Shown: positions 45,094 to 54,738 of the stretch, piece after piece | Layout: every line of letters starts with the position of its first letter | Position numbering within the stretch: the stretch's first letter is position 1 | Assembly: GCF_003046545.1 (NCBI RefSeq) | Contig: NZ_QAAA01000010.1 | Coordinates: 1-64,000, forward strand | Direction of reading: 5' to 3' | Origin: Rhodovulum imhoffii | GTDB taxonomy: Bacteria; Pseudomonadota; Alphaproteobacteria; Rhodobacterales; Rhodobacteraceae | DNA: 64,000 nt | Program-made: the position numbers and the translations under genes | Notes under the pieces: generated by a model | Databases searched by the model: none | The model's input: only the letters and a program-made list of their open reading frames with translations | What the model was told of the DNA's origin: nothing

Positions 45094-46281
45094 ATGCGCC
45101 TGACCTTTTTGATCGCCGCCCTGTTCGCCCTGCCCCTGCGGGCCGACCCGGATCCGACCGACTGGACCGCCGTTCTGGAAGACGCGCGCGGCCAGACCGT
45201 CTACTGGCACGCCTGGGGCGGCGCAACCGCCACGAATGATTTCATCCGCTGGGTCGCACAGCAGGTCGATGACCGTTTCGGCGTCCGCCTCACCCATGTC
45301 AAGCTGGCCGATACGGCCGATGCCGTCAGCCGGGTCATTGCGGAAAAGAACGCCGGCAAGACCGATGGCGGGGCGGTCGACCTGATCTGGATCAACGGCG
45401 CGAACTTCGCCGCGATGAAGGAGAACGGCCTCCTGTACGGTCCCTGGGCAGAGGATCTTCCCAACCGGCGCTATGTCGATATCACCGACAGAGCCACGAC
45501 CCATGACTTCACCGTTCCCACGGAAGGTTACGAAAGCCCGTGGGCCAAGGCGCAGGTTGTCTTTTACCACGACACCGCCCGCCTGCCCGCACCGCCCGTT
45601 TCCATGCCCGCCCTGCTAAACTGGGCCCGGCAAACCCCGGGCCGCTTCACCTACCCGCAACCGCCGGATTTTCTTGGCACAACGTTCCTAAAACAGGCGC
45701 TTTATGAACTGACGCCGGATCCGGCAGCCCTGCAATCGGCGGCGGGTGAGAATTACGACACGGCGACGGCCCCGCTCTGGGCCTTTCTCGACGATCTTAC
45801 CCCGCACCTGTGGCGGCAGGGGCGCGCCTATCCCCAGACCGGCCCGCGACAGTTGCAACTGATGGCCGATGGGGAAATCGACCTTGCCATCTCGTTCAGC
45901 CCCGGCGAAGCTTCCACCGCCATTGCCAGCGGACAACTGCCCGATACCGTGCGCACCTTCGTGCTGGAGCGGGGCACGATCGGCAACGCCAGCTTCGTCG
46001 CGATCCCGTTCAATGCCTCCGCCAAGGCGGGGGCGATGGTGGTGGCGGATTTCCTGCTCTCGCCCATGGCACAGGCCCACGCCCAGGACCCGGTCGTTCT
46101 GGGCTATGGCACCGTTCTGGCCCTGGACAAACTGCCCGCGCCCGACCGCGCCCGGTTCACCGCGCTGGAACTGGGCATCGCCACCCTTCCGCCCGAGGCA
46201 CTCGGCCCCACCCTGCCCGAACCACACCCAAGCTGGACGACGCGGATCGAGCAAGACTGGGCGCGCCGGTTCGGCGGCTGA
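45094..46281 (+). CDS. ynjB: ABC transporter substrate-binding protein, YnjB family
   Basis: 395 residues. A short signal peptide (MRLTFLIAALFALPLRA, then DPD) precedes an extracellular solute-binding domain with GQTVYWHAWGGATATNDFIRW and IWINGANFAAMKENGLLYGP, typical of YnjB. The substrate of E. coli YnjBCD is not established, though thiamine, sulfate and other solutes have been proposed. The GGAGG ribosome site lies inside the loop of a GGGGTC/GACCCC inverted repeat just before the ATG. First gene of a tight three-gene importer that follows ask by 76 bases. Confidence 0.9.
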   Translation: MRLTFLIAALFALPLRADPDPTDWTAVLEDARGQTVYWHAWGGATATNDFIRWVAQQVDDRFGVRLTHVKLADTADAVSRVIAEKNAGKTDGGAVDLIWINGANFAAMKENGLLYGPWAEDLPNRRYVDITDRATTHDFTVPTEGYESPWAKAQVVFYHDTARLPAPPVSMPALLNWARQTPGRFTYPQPPDFLGTTFLKQALYELTPDPAALQSAAGENYDTATAPLWAFLDDLTPHLWRQGRAYPQTGPRQLQLMADGEIDLAISFSPGEASTAIASGQLPDTVRTFVLERGTIGNASFVAIPFNASAKAGAMVVADFLLSPMAQAHAQDPVVLGYGTVLALDKLPAPDRARFTALELGIATLPPEALGPTLPEPHPSWTTRIEQDWARRFGG

Positions 46282-47957
46282 TGCAACTGCTGCGCGCGGC
46301 CCCCGCGCTGACGCTGCTGATCCTGCTGGGGCCGGTCGCGGCGGGCCTCATGGGGACTCTGGCCCCCGCTTTCGGGGTGCTGCCGGCCCTGGGCGGGACC
46401 ACGCCCGGCCTCGCCCCCCTGCGCACTCTGCTGGCCTGGCCCGGCCTGACCGAGGCGGTGGGACTGTCCATCAGCACGGGGATCGCCGCGACGATCCTCT
46501 CGCTGGGGGTGGTGACGCTTTTCACGGCGGGTTGGTACGGCACCCGACCGATGCGCTGGCTGACCCGGCTTCTGGCCCCGCTGCTGGCCATCCCGCATGC
46601 GGCGGCGGCGTTCGGGCTGGCGTTTCTCGTGGCTCCCTCAGGGTGGCTGGCGCGGGTCTTCTCCCCCTGGGCGACAGGGTGGGACCGCCCGCCCGACCTG
46701 CTGATCGTACAGGACCCGCTTGGCCTGACCATGATCGCCGGGCTGGTGGTCAAGGAAATCCCCTTTCTGATGCTGATGACCCTGGCCGCCCTGCCACAGG
46801 CCCATCCCGAAAAACGCCTGACGATTGCCCGCGCCCTGGGCCACGGGCGGGTGTCGGGCTGGCTCAAGGCGGTGTTCCCGGCGGTTTACACCCAGATCCG
46901 GTTGCCGGTTTACGCAGTGCTCGCCTATTCGTTAACGGTGGTGGACGTGGCCATCATCCTTGGCCCGAACACCCCCCCGCCGCTAGCGGTTCAGGTGGTA
47001 CGCTGGATGTCCGATCCGGATCTTTCGATGCGCTTTCCGGCCTCCGCGGGGGCAATGCTGCAATTGGTTCTGGTACTGGGGGCGCTGGGTCTGTGGCGAC
47101 TGGGAGAACACATGATCGCGCGGCTGGCCCGCCCCTGGGCCGAGGCCGGACCACAGCACCTGCCGATGCGCGGCGCCGGGCTGGCGCTTGCGGCGCTGGG
47201 CGCCGGCACGGTCCTGGCCGGGCTGGGGGTACTCGGGCTCTGGTCGGTGGCCGGGTTTTGGCCGTTCCCCGACGCATTGCCCCGGAGCACGGAGATGGCA
47301 GGCTGGGTCCGTCACGGCGCGGCCTTGGGCACAGCGGCGTGGGAAACGCTGCGGATCGCCACCGCCGCGACCGGGGCGGCGCTGGGGATGGCGCTCGCGT
47401 GTCTTGAGGCCGAACACCGCTTTGGCCTGACACCGGGAACACGCAGCCTTTGGGTGCTGTATCTGCCGCTGCTGATACCGCAGGTGGCGTTCCTGCCGGG
47501 GTTGCAAACGCTTGCCCTGATCACGGGGGCACCGGAGGGGGGCATGGTTGTTCTTGGGCATCTCGTGTTCGTTCTGCCATATGTGTTTCTCACACTGGCA
47601 GCGCCCTGGCGCGCGTGGGATACACGCCATGCCACGGTGGCCGCCGCGCTGGGGGCGGGGCCGTGGCGCGTGTTCTGGACCGTGCGTCTGCCGATGCTGG
47701 CCAGCCCGGTGTTGACGGCGGGGGCGGTAGGGCTTGCGGTGTCGGTCGGGCAATACCTGCCAACACTGCTGATCGGGGGCGGGCGGATTCAGACCCTGAC
47801 GACCGAAGCCGTCGCGCTGGCATCGGGCGGGGACAGGCGGGTGATCGGCGTAACCGCACTGGCCCAGACGGCACTGGCAGTGGGGGGGTTTGCCCTGGCT
47901 CTGGCAATACCGCGCCTGATGTGGCGCAACCGGCGCGGATTGAGGGGGGGAAGGTGA
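46281..47957 (+). CDS. ynjC: ABC transporter permease, YnjC family (fused double permease)
   Basis: 558 residues with two binding-protein-dependent permease domains in one chain, about 12 hydrophobic segments. The EAA loops are RALGHGRVSGWLKAVFPAVY in the first half and AALGAGPWRVFWTVRLPML in the second. Long Ala/Leu/Gly stretches mark the helices. The ATG shares one base with the ynjB stop (TGATG), so coupling is likely. It forms the inner-membrane channel of the importer. Confidence 0.9.
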   Translation: MQLLRAAPALTLLILLGPVAAGLMGTLAPAFGVLPALGGTTPGLAPLRTLLAWPGLTEAVGLSISTGIAATILSLGVVTLFTAGWYGTRPMRWLTRLLAPLLAIPHAAAAFGLAFLVAPSGWLARVFSPWATGWDRPPDLLIVQDPLGLTMIAGLVVKEIPFLMLMTLAALPQAHPEKRLTIARALGHGRVSGWLKAVFPAVYTQIRLPVYAVLAYSLTVVDVAIILGPNTPPPLAVQVVRWMSDPDLSMRFPASAGAMLQLVLVLGALGLWRLGEHMIARLARPWAEAGPQHLPMRGAGLALAALGAGTVLAGLGVLGLWSVAGFWPFPDALPRSTEMAGWVRHGAALGTAAWETLRIATAATGAALGMALACLEAEHRFGLTPGTRSLWVLYLPLLIPQVAFLPGLQTLALITGAPEGGMVVLGHLVFVLPYVFLTLAAPWRAWDTRHATVAAALGAGPWRVFWTVRLPMLASPVLTAGAVGLAVSVGQYLPTLLIGGGRIQTLTTEAVALASGGDRRVIGVTALAQTALAVGGFALALAIPRLMWRNRRGLRGGR

Positions 47958-48583
47958 ACGGATTGCATCTGGACAACATCGCCATCACCGCAGGCGGCGT
48001 GCCGCTGGTGGCGCTGTCCGCACATATCCCACCGGGAGAGACGCTGACAGTGATGGGGCCCTCTGGCGTGGGAAAATCCACGCTGCTGGCCGGGGTGATG
48101 GGCACACTCCCGGCAGGCTTTGCCCTGGGCGGGCGGTTGCGGCTGAACGGGCGCGAATTGACCGGCCTGCCGCCGGAAGACCGCCGGCTGGGCATACTGT
48201 TTCAGGACGAACTGCTGTTTCCGCACTTGTCGGTGGGGGGGAACCTGGCCTTCGCGCTGCCAGCCCGCCTGAGAGGCCGGGCCCGGCGGGCGCGGATTGA
48301 GGATGCACTGGACCGCATCGGCCTGTCCGGTTTCGCAACCCGTGACCCGGCAACGCTTTCGGGGGGACAGAAAGCGCGGGTGGCCCTGATGCGGATGCTC
48401 TTGGCGGACCCGCAGGCGCTGCTGCTGGATGAACCCTTCTCCCGCCTCGACACCGCCTTGCGCGCCCGGATCCGGGCGCTGGTTTTTGGCCTTGCGGCGG
48501 ACCGCGGTCTGCCCGTCCTGCTGGTCACCCACGATGGCGAAGACGTACCTCCCGGCGGGCGTGTGGTGCAACTGGGCGGCTGA
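47954..48583 (+). CDS. ynjD: ABC transporter ATP-binding protein, YnjD family
   Basis: 209 residues from GTG 47954, which overlaps the ynjC stop (GTGA) and has a G-rich ribosome site. Walker A is GPSGVGKST, Q-loop LGILFQDELLFPHLSV, signature TLSGGQKAR, Walker B LLLDEPFSRLD and H-loop LVTHDGED. Short for an ABC ATPase, as usual for YnjD. Upstream in-frame codons overlap ynjC and are rejected. It completes ynjBCD. Confidence 0.92.
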   Translation: MNGLHLDNIAITAGGVPLVALSAHIPPGETLTVMGPSGVGKSTLLAGVMGTLPAGFALGGRLRLNGRELTGLPPEDRRLGILFQDELLFPHLSVGGNLAFALPARLRGRARRARIEDALDRIGLSGFATRDPATLSGGQKARVALMRMLLADPQALLLDEPFSRLDTALRARIRALVFGLAADRGLPVLLVTHDGEDVPPGGRVVQLGG

Positions 48584-48725
48584 CCCGCAGTTGCCGGCAG
48601 CCTCCTTCATACCGTGTCTTTCCGGCTTTCAGGACCGATATTCCTGCTGTAGCGGCAGGCACACGGGCTGAAACGCCGCGACGCAGGGCCCTCCGGTTGC
48701 AGCCCCCGGTGACACGACATAATCT

Positions 48726-48738
48726 GACTTTTAAAGTC
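48726..48738. promoter_or_regulatory. 13-bp palindrome upstream of the nnrS remnant
   Basis: GACTTT-T-AAAGTC, a perfect inverted repeat around one base, 17 bases before the ATG at 48755. Central TTTTAAA with flanking half-sites is the general form of Rrf2-type (NsrR-like) nitric oxide operators, which would suit an nnrS gene. The regulator is not in the window. Confidence 0.5.
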
Positions 48739-48754
48739 GGAATTAGAGTCTCCC

Positions 48755-49985
48755 ATGCCCGACCCCTCCGGTCCTCCCCGCCTTTCAGCCCCCGGCCGCG
48801 GCCAGGGACGCAGGCGGCGACACGGGTATGCCGCCGGTCAGGACGGGGGCCGCGGAACCGGGAACCGATACGCAAACGGACACGGCCTGCCGTCGCCGCA
48901 CCCGTCCCTGAGCGGCCTTTGGGCCTGCCCCCGCCGCTTCTGGGCACGACGACGTTGTGGCACGCCCATGAAATGATCACCGGCTTCGGCGGCGCCTGCA
49001 TGGCGGCCTATTTCCTGACCGCCCTGCACAACTGGACCGGCGGCCGGCCCGTCACCGGCCACACGCTGGCACTGCTGGTGGCGCTTTGGGCCGGTGCGCG
49101 GGTGGCCCTGGCCTTCGACGAGACGGCGCCGCTGGCCTGCGGCATTGCACCGGGGATAGCGTTTTACGGTCTGTTTGCCATCATTTATGCCCGCGCGGTC
49201 TGGCAAGGGCGCCGCTGGGGATGGCTCTTCCTGCCCGGCGTCATAGCCGCGCTGGGGGTATTCGATGCGCTTTTCGTCGCCGCCGCGCGCGGCGCCGTTT
49301 CCCTGCCCGACAGTATCGTGATGACAAGGGTCCTGGTTCTGTTCTTCGCCATCAAGGTTTCGATTGTCGCCGGTGGAATGACACCGCGCTTTACCGGCAA
49401 CTGGATACGCCTGTCCGGCATGGGCCGCCTGCCGGTCTCCCGGCCGCTGGCCACGCGTGTCGGGCTCGGGCCGATGCTTCTGGCGATGGGGCTGACCTTT
49501 GGCGGGGCATGGCGGGCGGCCAGTCTGGCGCTGATCCTCGCCGGCGGGGTCCAACTCTGGCGGATGTGGGGCTGGCGCAGCTTGACAGCGCGCCGCTACG
49601 CACCCGCCCTGATGCTGCACCTCGCCTTCGCCTGGGTGCCGCTGGGGCTGGTCTTGACGGGACTGGCAGGGCTGTTCCGCCTGCCATGGCAGGAAACGGA
49701 TGCCATTCACGCCCTGATGATGGGGGCGATGGCAGGGCTGGCGATGTCTATCGCCCTGCGGGCGCGCGCCGCGCCGGGCCGGTGCTGCGCCTGTCGGCCC
49801 TTCAGGTGGCAGGCTACGGGATGATCTGGAGCGCGACCTGGGTACGGCTGGCGGCCCCGGTCTGGTTCCCGCCGGGGTATGACGCCCTGCTGCGCCTTGC
49901 GGCCGTACTCTGGTGCCTGGGCTGGGGGGCATTCGCCCTGTCCTATCTGCCGGCCCTGCCGGCCCGTCCTGCGCCCGGTCTTTAA
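48755..49985 (+). pseudogene. nnrS: Degenerate nnrS (NnrS family, nitric oxide response)
   Basis: From about 48940 a frame reads LWHAHEMITGFGGACMAAYFLTAL-type sequence (heme- and copper-protein family NnrS), with about nine hydrophobic segments to LMMGAMAGLAMSIALRARA. The frame then breaks at 49770-49785 and continues one base shifted as VLRLSALQVAGYGMIWSATW to a stop at 49983-49985. One base appears missing in a G/C run. The N-terminal helix with the usual FRPFF motif is absent in all three frames between the ATG at 48755 and 48930. Both defects suggest a pseudogene; the frameshift alone might be a sequence error. Confidence 0.78.
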
Positions 49986-50401
49986 CGCCCCCGGCGGTGG
50001 CGGCAGGCAGAGGAGCTTTCGGATGCCGGGGCACGAAGGGCCTGAAAACCGGCCTCACGATCGGTTGCCGCGCCGGGGCAACCGGGCAGACCTGCCTGGA
50101 TGACAAGGCAAGGCTGCCCTCCTGCATCCGCGCGGACAGGCCCGCCCTTCCCGCGCCCCCACCCATCGTCGCCCGGATCAGATCGCGCCCCGCGACCCTG
50201 CCCGCCCGCAAAGCCGACAAGACCACGAAAGCGGGTAAGAACACCCTTCAGAAGACCTGGGGGCAGACCGCACAGCGGCAACGCCACGCGGGGCACCGCA
50301 ACCGTCTGCCTGCACGAAAGGCCCGGCCTGAGATGGCCGCATGCGGCTTGCACCCGGCGAAAGGACGGATAGTGTGGCCTTCCCTGACTCGGAAAGTTCT
50401 C
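49986..50401. other. Spacer between nnrS remnant and tex
   Basis: About 416 bases, GC-rich. The tex frame is open throughout, but the stretch lacks Tex-like sequence and the ATG at 50402 gives the family N terminus. No RNA gene, hairpin with T tract or repeat recognised. It should hold the tex promoter. Confidence 0.5.
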
Positions 50402-52684
50402 ATGACGCACACGCTCCGCATCGCCCAGACCATCGCCGCCGAGATCGGCGCCCGCCCGGATCAGGTGGTCGCCGCCGTCGCCCTCCTGGACGAGGGCGCG
50501 ACGGTGCCCTTCGTCGCCCGTTACCGCAAGGAAGCCACCGGCGGACTGGATGACACCCAGTTGCGGACCCTGTCAGACCGGTTGGCCTACCTGCGTGAGA
50601 TGGAGGCCCGGCGCGAAACGATCCTCGACAGTGTCCGTGAACAGGGCAAACTGACCGACGATCTGGAGGCCCGCCTGCGCAAGGCCGCCACCAAGGCGGA
50701 ACTGGAGGACCTGTACCTGCCCTACAAGCCCAAGCGCAGGACCCGCGCTGCGATCGCGCGGGAAAACGGGCTGGGCCCACTGGCGGAAAGCATCCTGTCC
50801 GACCGCATGACCCCCCCGGAAAAGCTGGCCATGGGCTACATCACGAAAGCCGTTCCCGATGTGAAGGCCGCGCTGGCCGGGGCGCGCGACATCCTCGTGG
50901 AAGGGGTGGCCGAAAATGCCGACCTGATCGGCCGCCTGCGGACCTTTCTGCAAGGCAACGCGCTGCTGATCTCCCATGTGGTCGCTGGGCAGGAAGACTC
51001 CGGCACGAAATACGCCGACTATTTCGACCACCGGGAGCCCTGGGCCAAAGTCCCCGGCCATCGCGCACTGGCAATGATGCGCGGCAGCAAGGAAGGGGTG
51101 CTGACCCTCGACATCGCACCGGACCCGGAAACCGGCCAGCCGCAGGTGGAGGCGATGATCGCTGCGGCGCTGGAAACCCGCACGGACGCGCCCGGTGACA
51201 TCTGGCTGCGCGGTGTGGCGGGTTGGGCGTGGCGGACCAGGCTGAGCCTGTCGATGATGCTGGACCTGATGTCGGATCTGCGCACCCGCGCCCAGGAAGA
51301 GGCCATCCGTGTCTTCGCCCGCAATCTCAAGGATTTACTGCTGGCCGCACCGGCGGGAAACCGGGCGACAATGGGGCTGGATCCCGGAATCCGAACCGGC
51401 GTGAAGGTGGCCGTGGTGGACCCCACCGGCAAGCTGCTGGACACTGCCACCGTCTACCCCTTTCAACCCAGGAACGATCTGGGGGGCACGCGGGCCACGC
51501 TGTCGGCGCTGATCCGCAAACACGGGGTGGAACTGATCGCCATCGGGAACGGCACCGCCAGCCGCGAAACCGAACGTTTGGTGGCGGAGGTTCTGTCCGG
51601 CCTGCCGGCGCCGGTGCCGGGGAAAGTCGTCGTCTCCGAGGCTGGAGCGTCGGTCTATTCCGCGTCCGAGATGGCCGCGCGGGAATTTCCCGATCTTGAC
51701 GTATCGCTGCGCGGGGCGGTCTCCATCGCGCGGCGGCTTCAGGACCCGCTGGCGGAGCTTGTGAAGATCGACCCGAAATCCATCGGAGTCGGCCAGTACC
51801 AGCACGATGTGGATCAGCACCGTCTGGAAAAGGCGCTGGATGCCGTCGTCGAAGATGCCGTAAACGCCGTGGGTGTGGATCTGAACATCGCTTCCGCCCC
51901 GCTGCTGGCGCGGGTCTCAGGGCTGGGGCCGTCCCTGGCCGAAGCCATCGTGGAACACCGTAACGCCCTGGGCGCCTTTGCAACCCGCAAGGACCTGATG
52001 CGGGTCCCCCGGCTTGGCCAGCGTACCTTCGAACAATGCGCGGGCTTCCTGCGCATCCGCAACGGGCAAGAACCGCTGGACGCCTCCTCGGTTCACCCCG
52101 AAGCCTACAGCGTCGCCCGGCGAATCGTGACGTCCTGCGGACGCGACCTGCGCAGCCTGATGGGCGATGAAACCCGCCTGAAGGCGCTGAACCCCGCAGA
52201 TTTCACCGACGATACCTTTGGCCTGCCCACGGTGCGCGACATTCTTGCCGAGCTTGCCAAGCCCGGTCGCGACCCGCGCCCCGAGTTCGTCACCGCGAAA
52301 TTCGCCGACGGGATCGAGGAGATTGCCGACCTGCGCCCCGGCATGCATCTGGAGGGCACGGTGACCAATGTCGCCGCCTTTGGCGCGTTCGTGGATATCG
52401 GCGTACATCAGGATGGGCTGGTGCATGTTTCACAACTGGCGGACCGGTTCGTGAAAGACCCCCACGAGGTGGTAAAAGCCGGCGACGTAGTGACGGTGCG
52501 CGTGGTCGAGGTGGACATCCCCCGAAAGCGTATCGGCCTGTCCATGCGCCGCGACAGCCCCCGCCCGGCGCGCAACGCCCCACCTGCAGAGAAGGGCAGC
52601 AAGTCCAAGCCGCGAAAGGATCGCGCCCCCAGAGAAACCGGCACCCTTGGCGCCGCCCTGGCGCAAGCGATGAAAAGGCGATAG
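50402..52684 (+). CDS. tex: Tex family RNA-binding transcription accessory protein
   Basis: 760 residues. N-terminal helical region ([36 protein letters not shown]), then a YqgF/RNase H-like domain ([17 protein letters not shown] near residue 323), helix-hairpin-helix repeats ([38 protein letters not shown]) and a C-terminal S1 domain ([20 protein letters not shown] at about 650). A basic tail follows. Tex is a conserved nucleic-acid-binding factor with roles in transcription and toxin gene expression in some pathogens; its mechanism is not settled. GGAAAG precedes the ATG. Confidence 0.94.
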   Translation: MTHTLRIAQTIAAEIGARPDQVVAAVALLDEGATVPFVARYRKEATGGLDDTQLRTLSDRLAYLREMEARRETILDSVREQGKLTDDLEARLRKAATKAELEDLYLPYKPKRRTRAAIARENGLGPLAESILSDRMTPPEKLAMGYITKAVPDVKAALAGARDILVEGVAENADLIGRLRTFLQGNALLISHVVAGQEDSGTKYADYFDHREPWAKVPGHRALAMMRGSKEGVLTLDIAPDPETGQPQVEAMIAAALETRTDAPGDIWLRGVAGWAWRTRLSLSMMLDLMSDLRTRAQEEAIRVFARNLKDLLLAAPAGNRATMGLDPGIRTGVKVAVVDPTGKLLDTATVYPFQPRNDLGGTRATLSALIRKHGVELIAIGNGTASRETERLVAEVLSGLPAPVPGKVVVSEAGASVYSASEMAAREFPDLDVSLRGAVSIARRLQDPLAELVKIDPKSIGVGQYQHDVDQHRLEKALDAVVEDAVNAVGVDLNIASAPLLARVSGLGPSLAEAIVEHRNALGAFATRKDLMRVPRLGQRTFEQCAGFLRIRNGQEPLDASSVHPEAYSVARRIVTSCGRDLRSLMGDETRLKALNPADFTDDTFGLPTVRDILAELAKPGRDPRPEFVTAKFADGIEEIADLRPGMHLEGTVTNVAAFGAFVDIGVHQDGLVHVSQLADRFVKDPHEVVKAGDVVTVRVVEVDIPRKRIGLSMRRDSPRPARNAPPAEKGSKSKPRKDRAPRETGTLGAALAQAMKRR

Positions 52685-52751
52685 GCGCGACACCCTGTCG
52701 CTTTCACACAGGCTGTGCGCCGTCATACCCCCGCGCGCAGGAGGACACCCC

Positions 52752-53147
52752 GTGAACGAAGACGACCTTTGCCCCCATGCAGGGGAACCCGTGATTCGGA
52801 CCATCGCCATGCCCGCCGACACCAACCCGGCGGGCGACATTTTCGGCGGCTGGCTGATGTCCCAGATGGATCTTGCGGCCGGCAGCGTCGCGGCGCGCGT
52901 GGCGCGCGGGCGGGCGGCCACGGTCGCGGTGGACGGCATCCGCTTTCACAAGCCCGTGGCCGTCGGCGACGAGGTCTCGCTTTATGGCAAGCTTCTGAAG
53001 GTCGGGCACAGTTCGATGCAGATCAAGGTTCGCGCCTGGCACAGGGCACGGTGCAGCACGGCCAGCGAAGTCGTGACCGAAGCCATCTTCACCTTCGTCG
53101 CCATTGACGATTCCGGCCAGCCCCGCCCGGTGCCGCAGACGGGCTAG
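52752..53147 (+). CDS. Acyl-CoA thioesterase, YciA-type hotdog protein
   Basis: 131 residues from GTG 52752, preceded by AGGAGG. Hotdog fold with IAMPADTNPAGDIFGGWLMS, the conserved motif of YciA/BACH acyl-CoA hydrolases (the Asp in the D-x-F-G-G region is catalytic). VDGIRFHKPVAVGDEVSLYG is the second signature. It hydrolyses acyl-CoA thioesters in the cytoplasm. Its last four bases overlap the convergent small AsnC-type gene. Confidence 0.92.
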   Translation: MNEDDLCPHAGEPVIRTIAMPADTNPAGDIFGGWLMSQMDLAAGSVAARVARGRAATVAVDGIRFHKPVAVGDEVSLYGKLLKVGHSSMQIKVRAWHRARCSTASEVVTEAIFTFVAIDDSGQPRPVPQTG

Positions 53148-53383
53148 AAGGCCTTGAAAGTCAGCGTGGTCAGGGACCGGTCGATATCGGGAAGATCCAG
53201 AAGCCGGTCATTAATGTACTTGCCCACATCCTGCCCCTCGGGAATATACAGCTTCAGCAGCAGATCAAACTCCCCGCTGGTGGAGTACAGCTCCGAATGG
53301 AGTTCGCGCAGCACGATTTCCTCGGCCACATCGTAGGTTTTGCCCGGACGGCAGCGAAGCTGAACGAACACGCAGGTGGTCAT
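53144..53383 (-). CDS. Stand-alone Lrp/AsnC ligand-binding (RAM) domain protein
   Basis: 79 residues from ATG 53383, with AAGGAG upstream. It consists only of the AsnC_trans_reg/RAM domain: VFVQLRCRPGKTYDVAEEIV, then EFDLLLKLYIPEGQDVGKYI and a closing TLTFKAF. There is no helix-turn-helix, so it is not itself a repressor; stand-alone RAM proteins bind amino acids or partner Lrp proteins. Its stop overlaps the thioesterase stop. Confidence 0.88.
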   Translation of the reverse strand: MTTCVFVQLRCRPGKTYDVAEEIVLRELHSELYSTSGEFDLLLKLYIPEGQDVGKYINDRLLDLPDIDRSLTTLTFKAF

Positions 53384-53510
53384 CGGGGGCTCCTTCTTGT
53401 GACGGCGCAAACCTAGTCAGGCCGCCCCGCTCCGGCAAGCGGGAAAACGCGGGGCTTGGAAGGGGTGACGCCCCGGTGTAGGAAACATGGGCAATAAAAC
53501 GGAGACCCCG

Positions 53511-54098
53511 ATGCGGACGGCAAAGATCACGCGCAAGACGTCTGAAACCGACATCACCGTCGAGGTAAACCTGGACGGGACCGGCACCTATGACATCGCG
53601 ACGGGGGTTGGCTTCTTCGACCACATGCTGGAGCAACTGGCCCGGCACTCGCTGATCGACATGAAGGTCCGTTGTTCGGGCGACACCCATATCGACGACC
53701 ACCACAGCGTGGAGGACGTGGGCATCGCGCTGGGGAAGGCGCTTGCGCACGCACTGGGCGACAAGCGTGGCATCCGCCGCTACGGCGCCTGCCTGCTGCC
53801 GATGGACGATGCGCTGGTTCGCACGGCGCTGGACCTGTCCGGCCGGCCCTATCTGGTGTGGAATGTCGGGATGCCGACCGCCAGGATCGGCAGCTTCGAT
53901 ACCGAACTGCTGCGCGAATTCTTCCAGGCGCTCAGCACCAATGGCGGCATCACCCTGCACATCGATGCCCTGCACGGGTTCAACAGCCACCACATCGCGG
54001 AGGCGACCTTCAAATCCGTTGCCCGCGCCCTGCGCGAGGCCGTGGAAACCGACCCGCGCAAGGCGGATGCGATCCCCTCGACGAAGGGGGCCCTTTGA
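53511..54098 (+). CDS. hisB: Imidazoleglycerol-phosphate dehydratase
   Basis: 195 residues from ATG 53511 (GGAGA site); an earlier start at 53487 adds a short leader. Manganese sites lie in the repeats [14 protein letters not shown] and [30 protein letters not shown] is the family motif. It dehydrates imidazole glycerol phosphate to imidazole acetol phosphate. Stand-alone dehydratase, not fused to a phosphatase. It is followed at once by hisH. Confidence 0.97.
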   Translation: MRTAKITRKTSETDITVEVNLDGTGTYDIATGVGFFDHMLEQLARHSLIDMKVRCSGDTHIDDHHSVEDVGIALGKALAHALGDKRGIRRYGACLLPMDDALVRTALDLSGRPYLVWNVGMPTARIGSFDTELLREFFQALSTNGGITLHIDALHGFNSHHIAEATFKSVARALREAVETDPRKADAIPSTKGAL

Positions 54099-54099
54099 C

Positions 54100-54738
54100 G
54101 TGCTGACCGCGATCGTCGATTACGAGTCGGGCAACCTGCACTCGGCCCGGAAGGCGTTTGAGCGGGTCGCCCGCGACACCGGCGCGGGCGAGGTGTGTGT
54201 GAGCGCCGACCCCGAGCTGGTGCGCCGGGCCGACCGGATCGTGCTGCCCGGCGACGGGGCCTTTCCGGCCTGCCGGCGGGCATTGTTCGACCATTCCGGA
54301 CTGTTCGAAGCCATCGAGGAAACCGTTCTTGAAAAGGGCCGCCCCTTCATGGGGATCTGTATCGGGATGCAGATGCTGGCCACACGCGGGCTGGAATACA
54401 TGCCGACCGACGGGTTTGACTGGATCGGTGGCGATGTCGTGCCCATCACCCCCGCGGATCCGGCGCTGAAGGTCCCCCACATGGGCTGGAACGATCTCGT
54501 CTGCGACGCGCCCCACCCGGTACTTCAAGGGATCGAAACCGGCGACCACGCCTATTTCGTGCATTCCTATCACTTCAAGCTGTCATACCCCGCCCAGCGT
54601 TTGGCCCATTGCGGGTATGGCGGACCGATCACGGCCATCGTGGGGCGCGACAATATCGTCGGCACCCAGTTTCACCCGGAAAAAAGCCAGGCCACCGGGC
54701 TACGGCTGATCGCGAATTTCCTGGGCTGGAGGCCCTAA
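54100..54738 (+). CDS. hisH: Imidazole glycerol phosphate synthase glutaminase subunit
   Basis: 212 residues from GTG 54100, one base after the hisB stop. The glutaminase nucleophile is Cys87 in GICIGMQML, and the catalytic His-Glu lies in [12 protein letters not shown]. It supplies ammonia to HisF. The longer in-frame start lies inside hisB and is rejected. The hisH stop overlaps the convergent miaB stop. HisF is encoded 46 kb away in this window. Confidence 0.96.
   Translation: MLTAIVDYESGNLHSARKAFERVARDTGAGEVCVSADPELVRRADRIVLPGDGAFPACRRALFDHSGLFEAIEETVLEKGRPFMGICIGMQMLATRGLEYMPTDGFDWIGGDVVPITPADPALKVPHMGWNDLVCDAPHPVLQGIETGDHAYFVHSYHFKLSYPAQRLAHCGYGGPITAIVGRDNIVGTQFHPEKSQATGLRLIANFLGWRP

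Noticed and set aside
49913-50401. 163-codon extension of the tex frame
   Set aside because: No similarity to Tex and low-complexity Arg/Pro composition; ATG 50402 gives the known N terminus.
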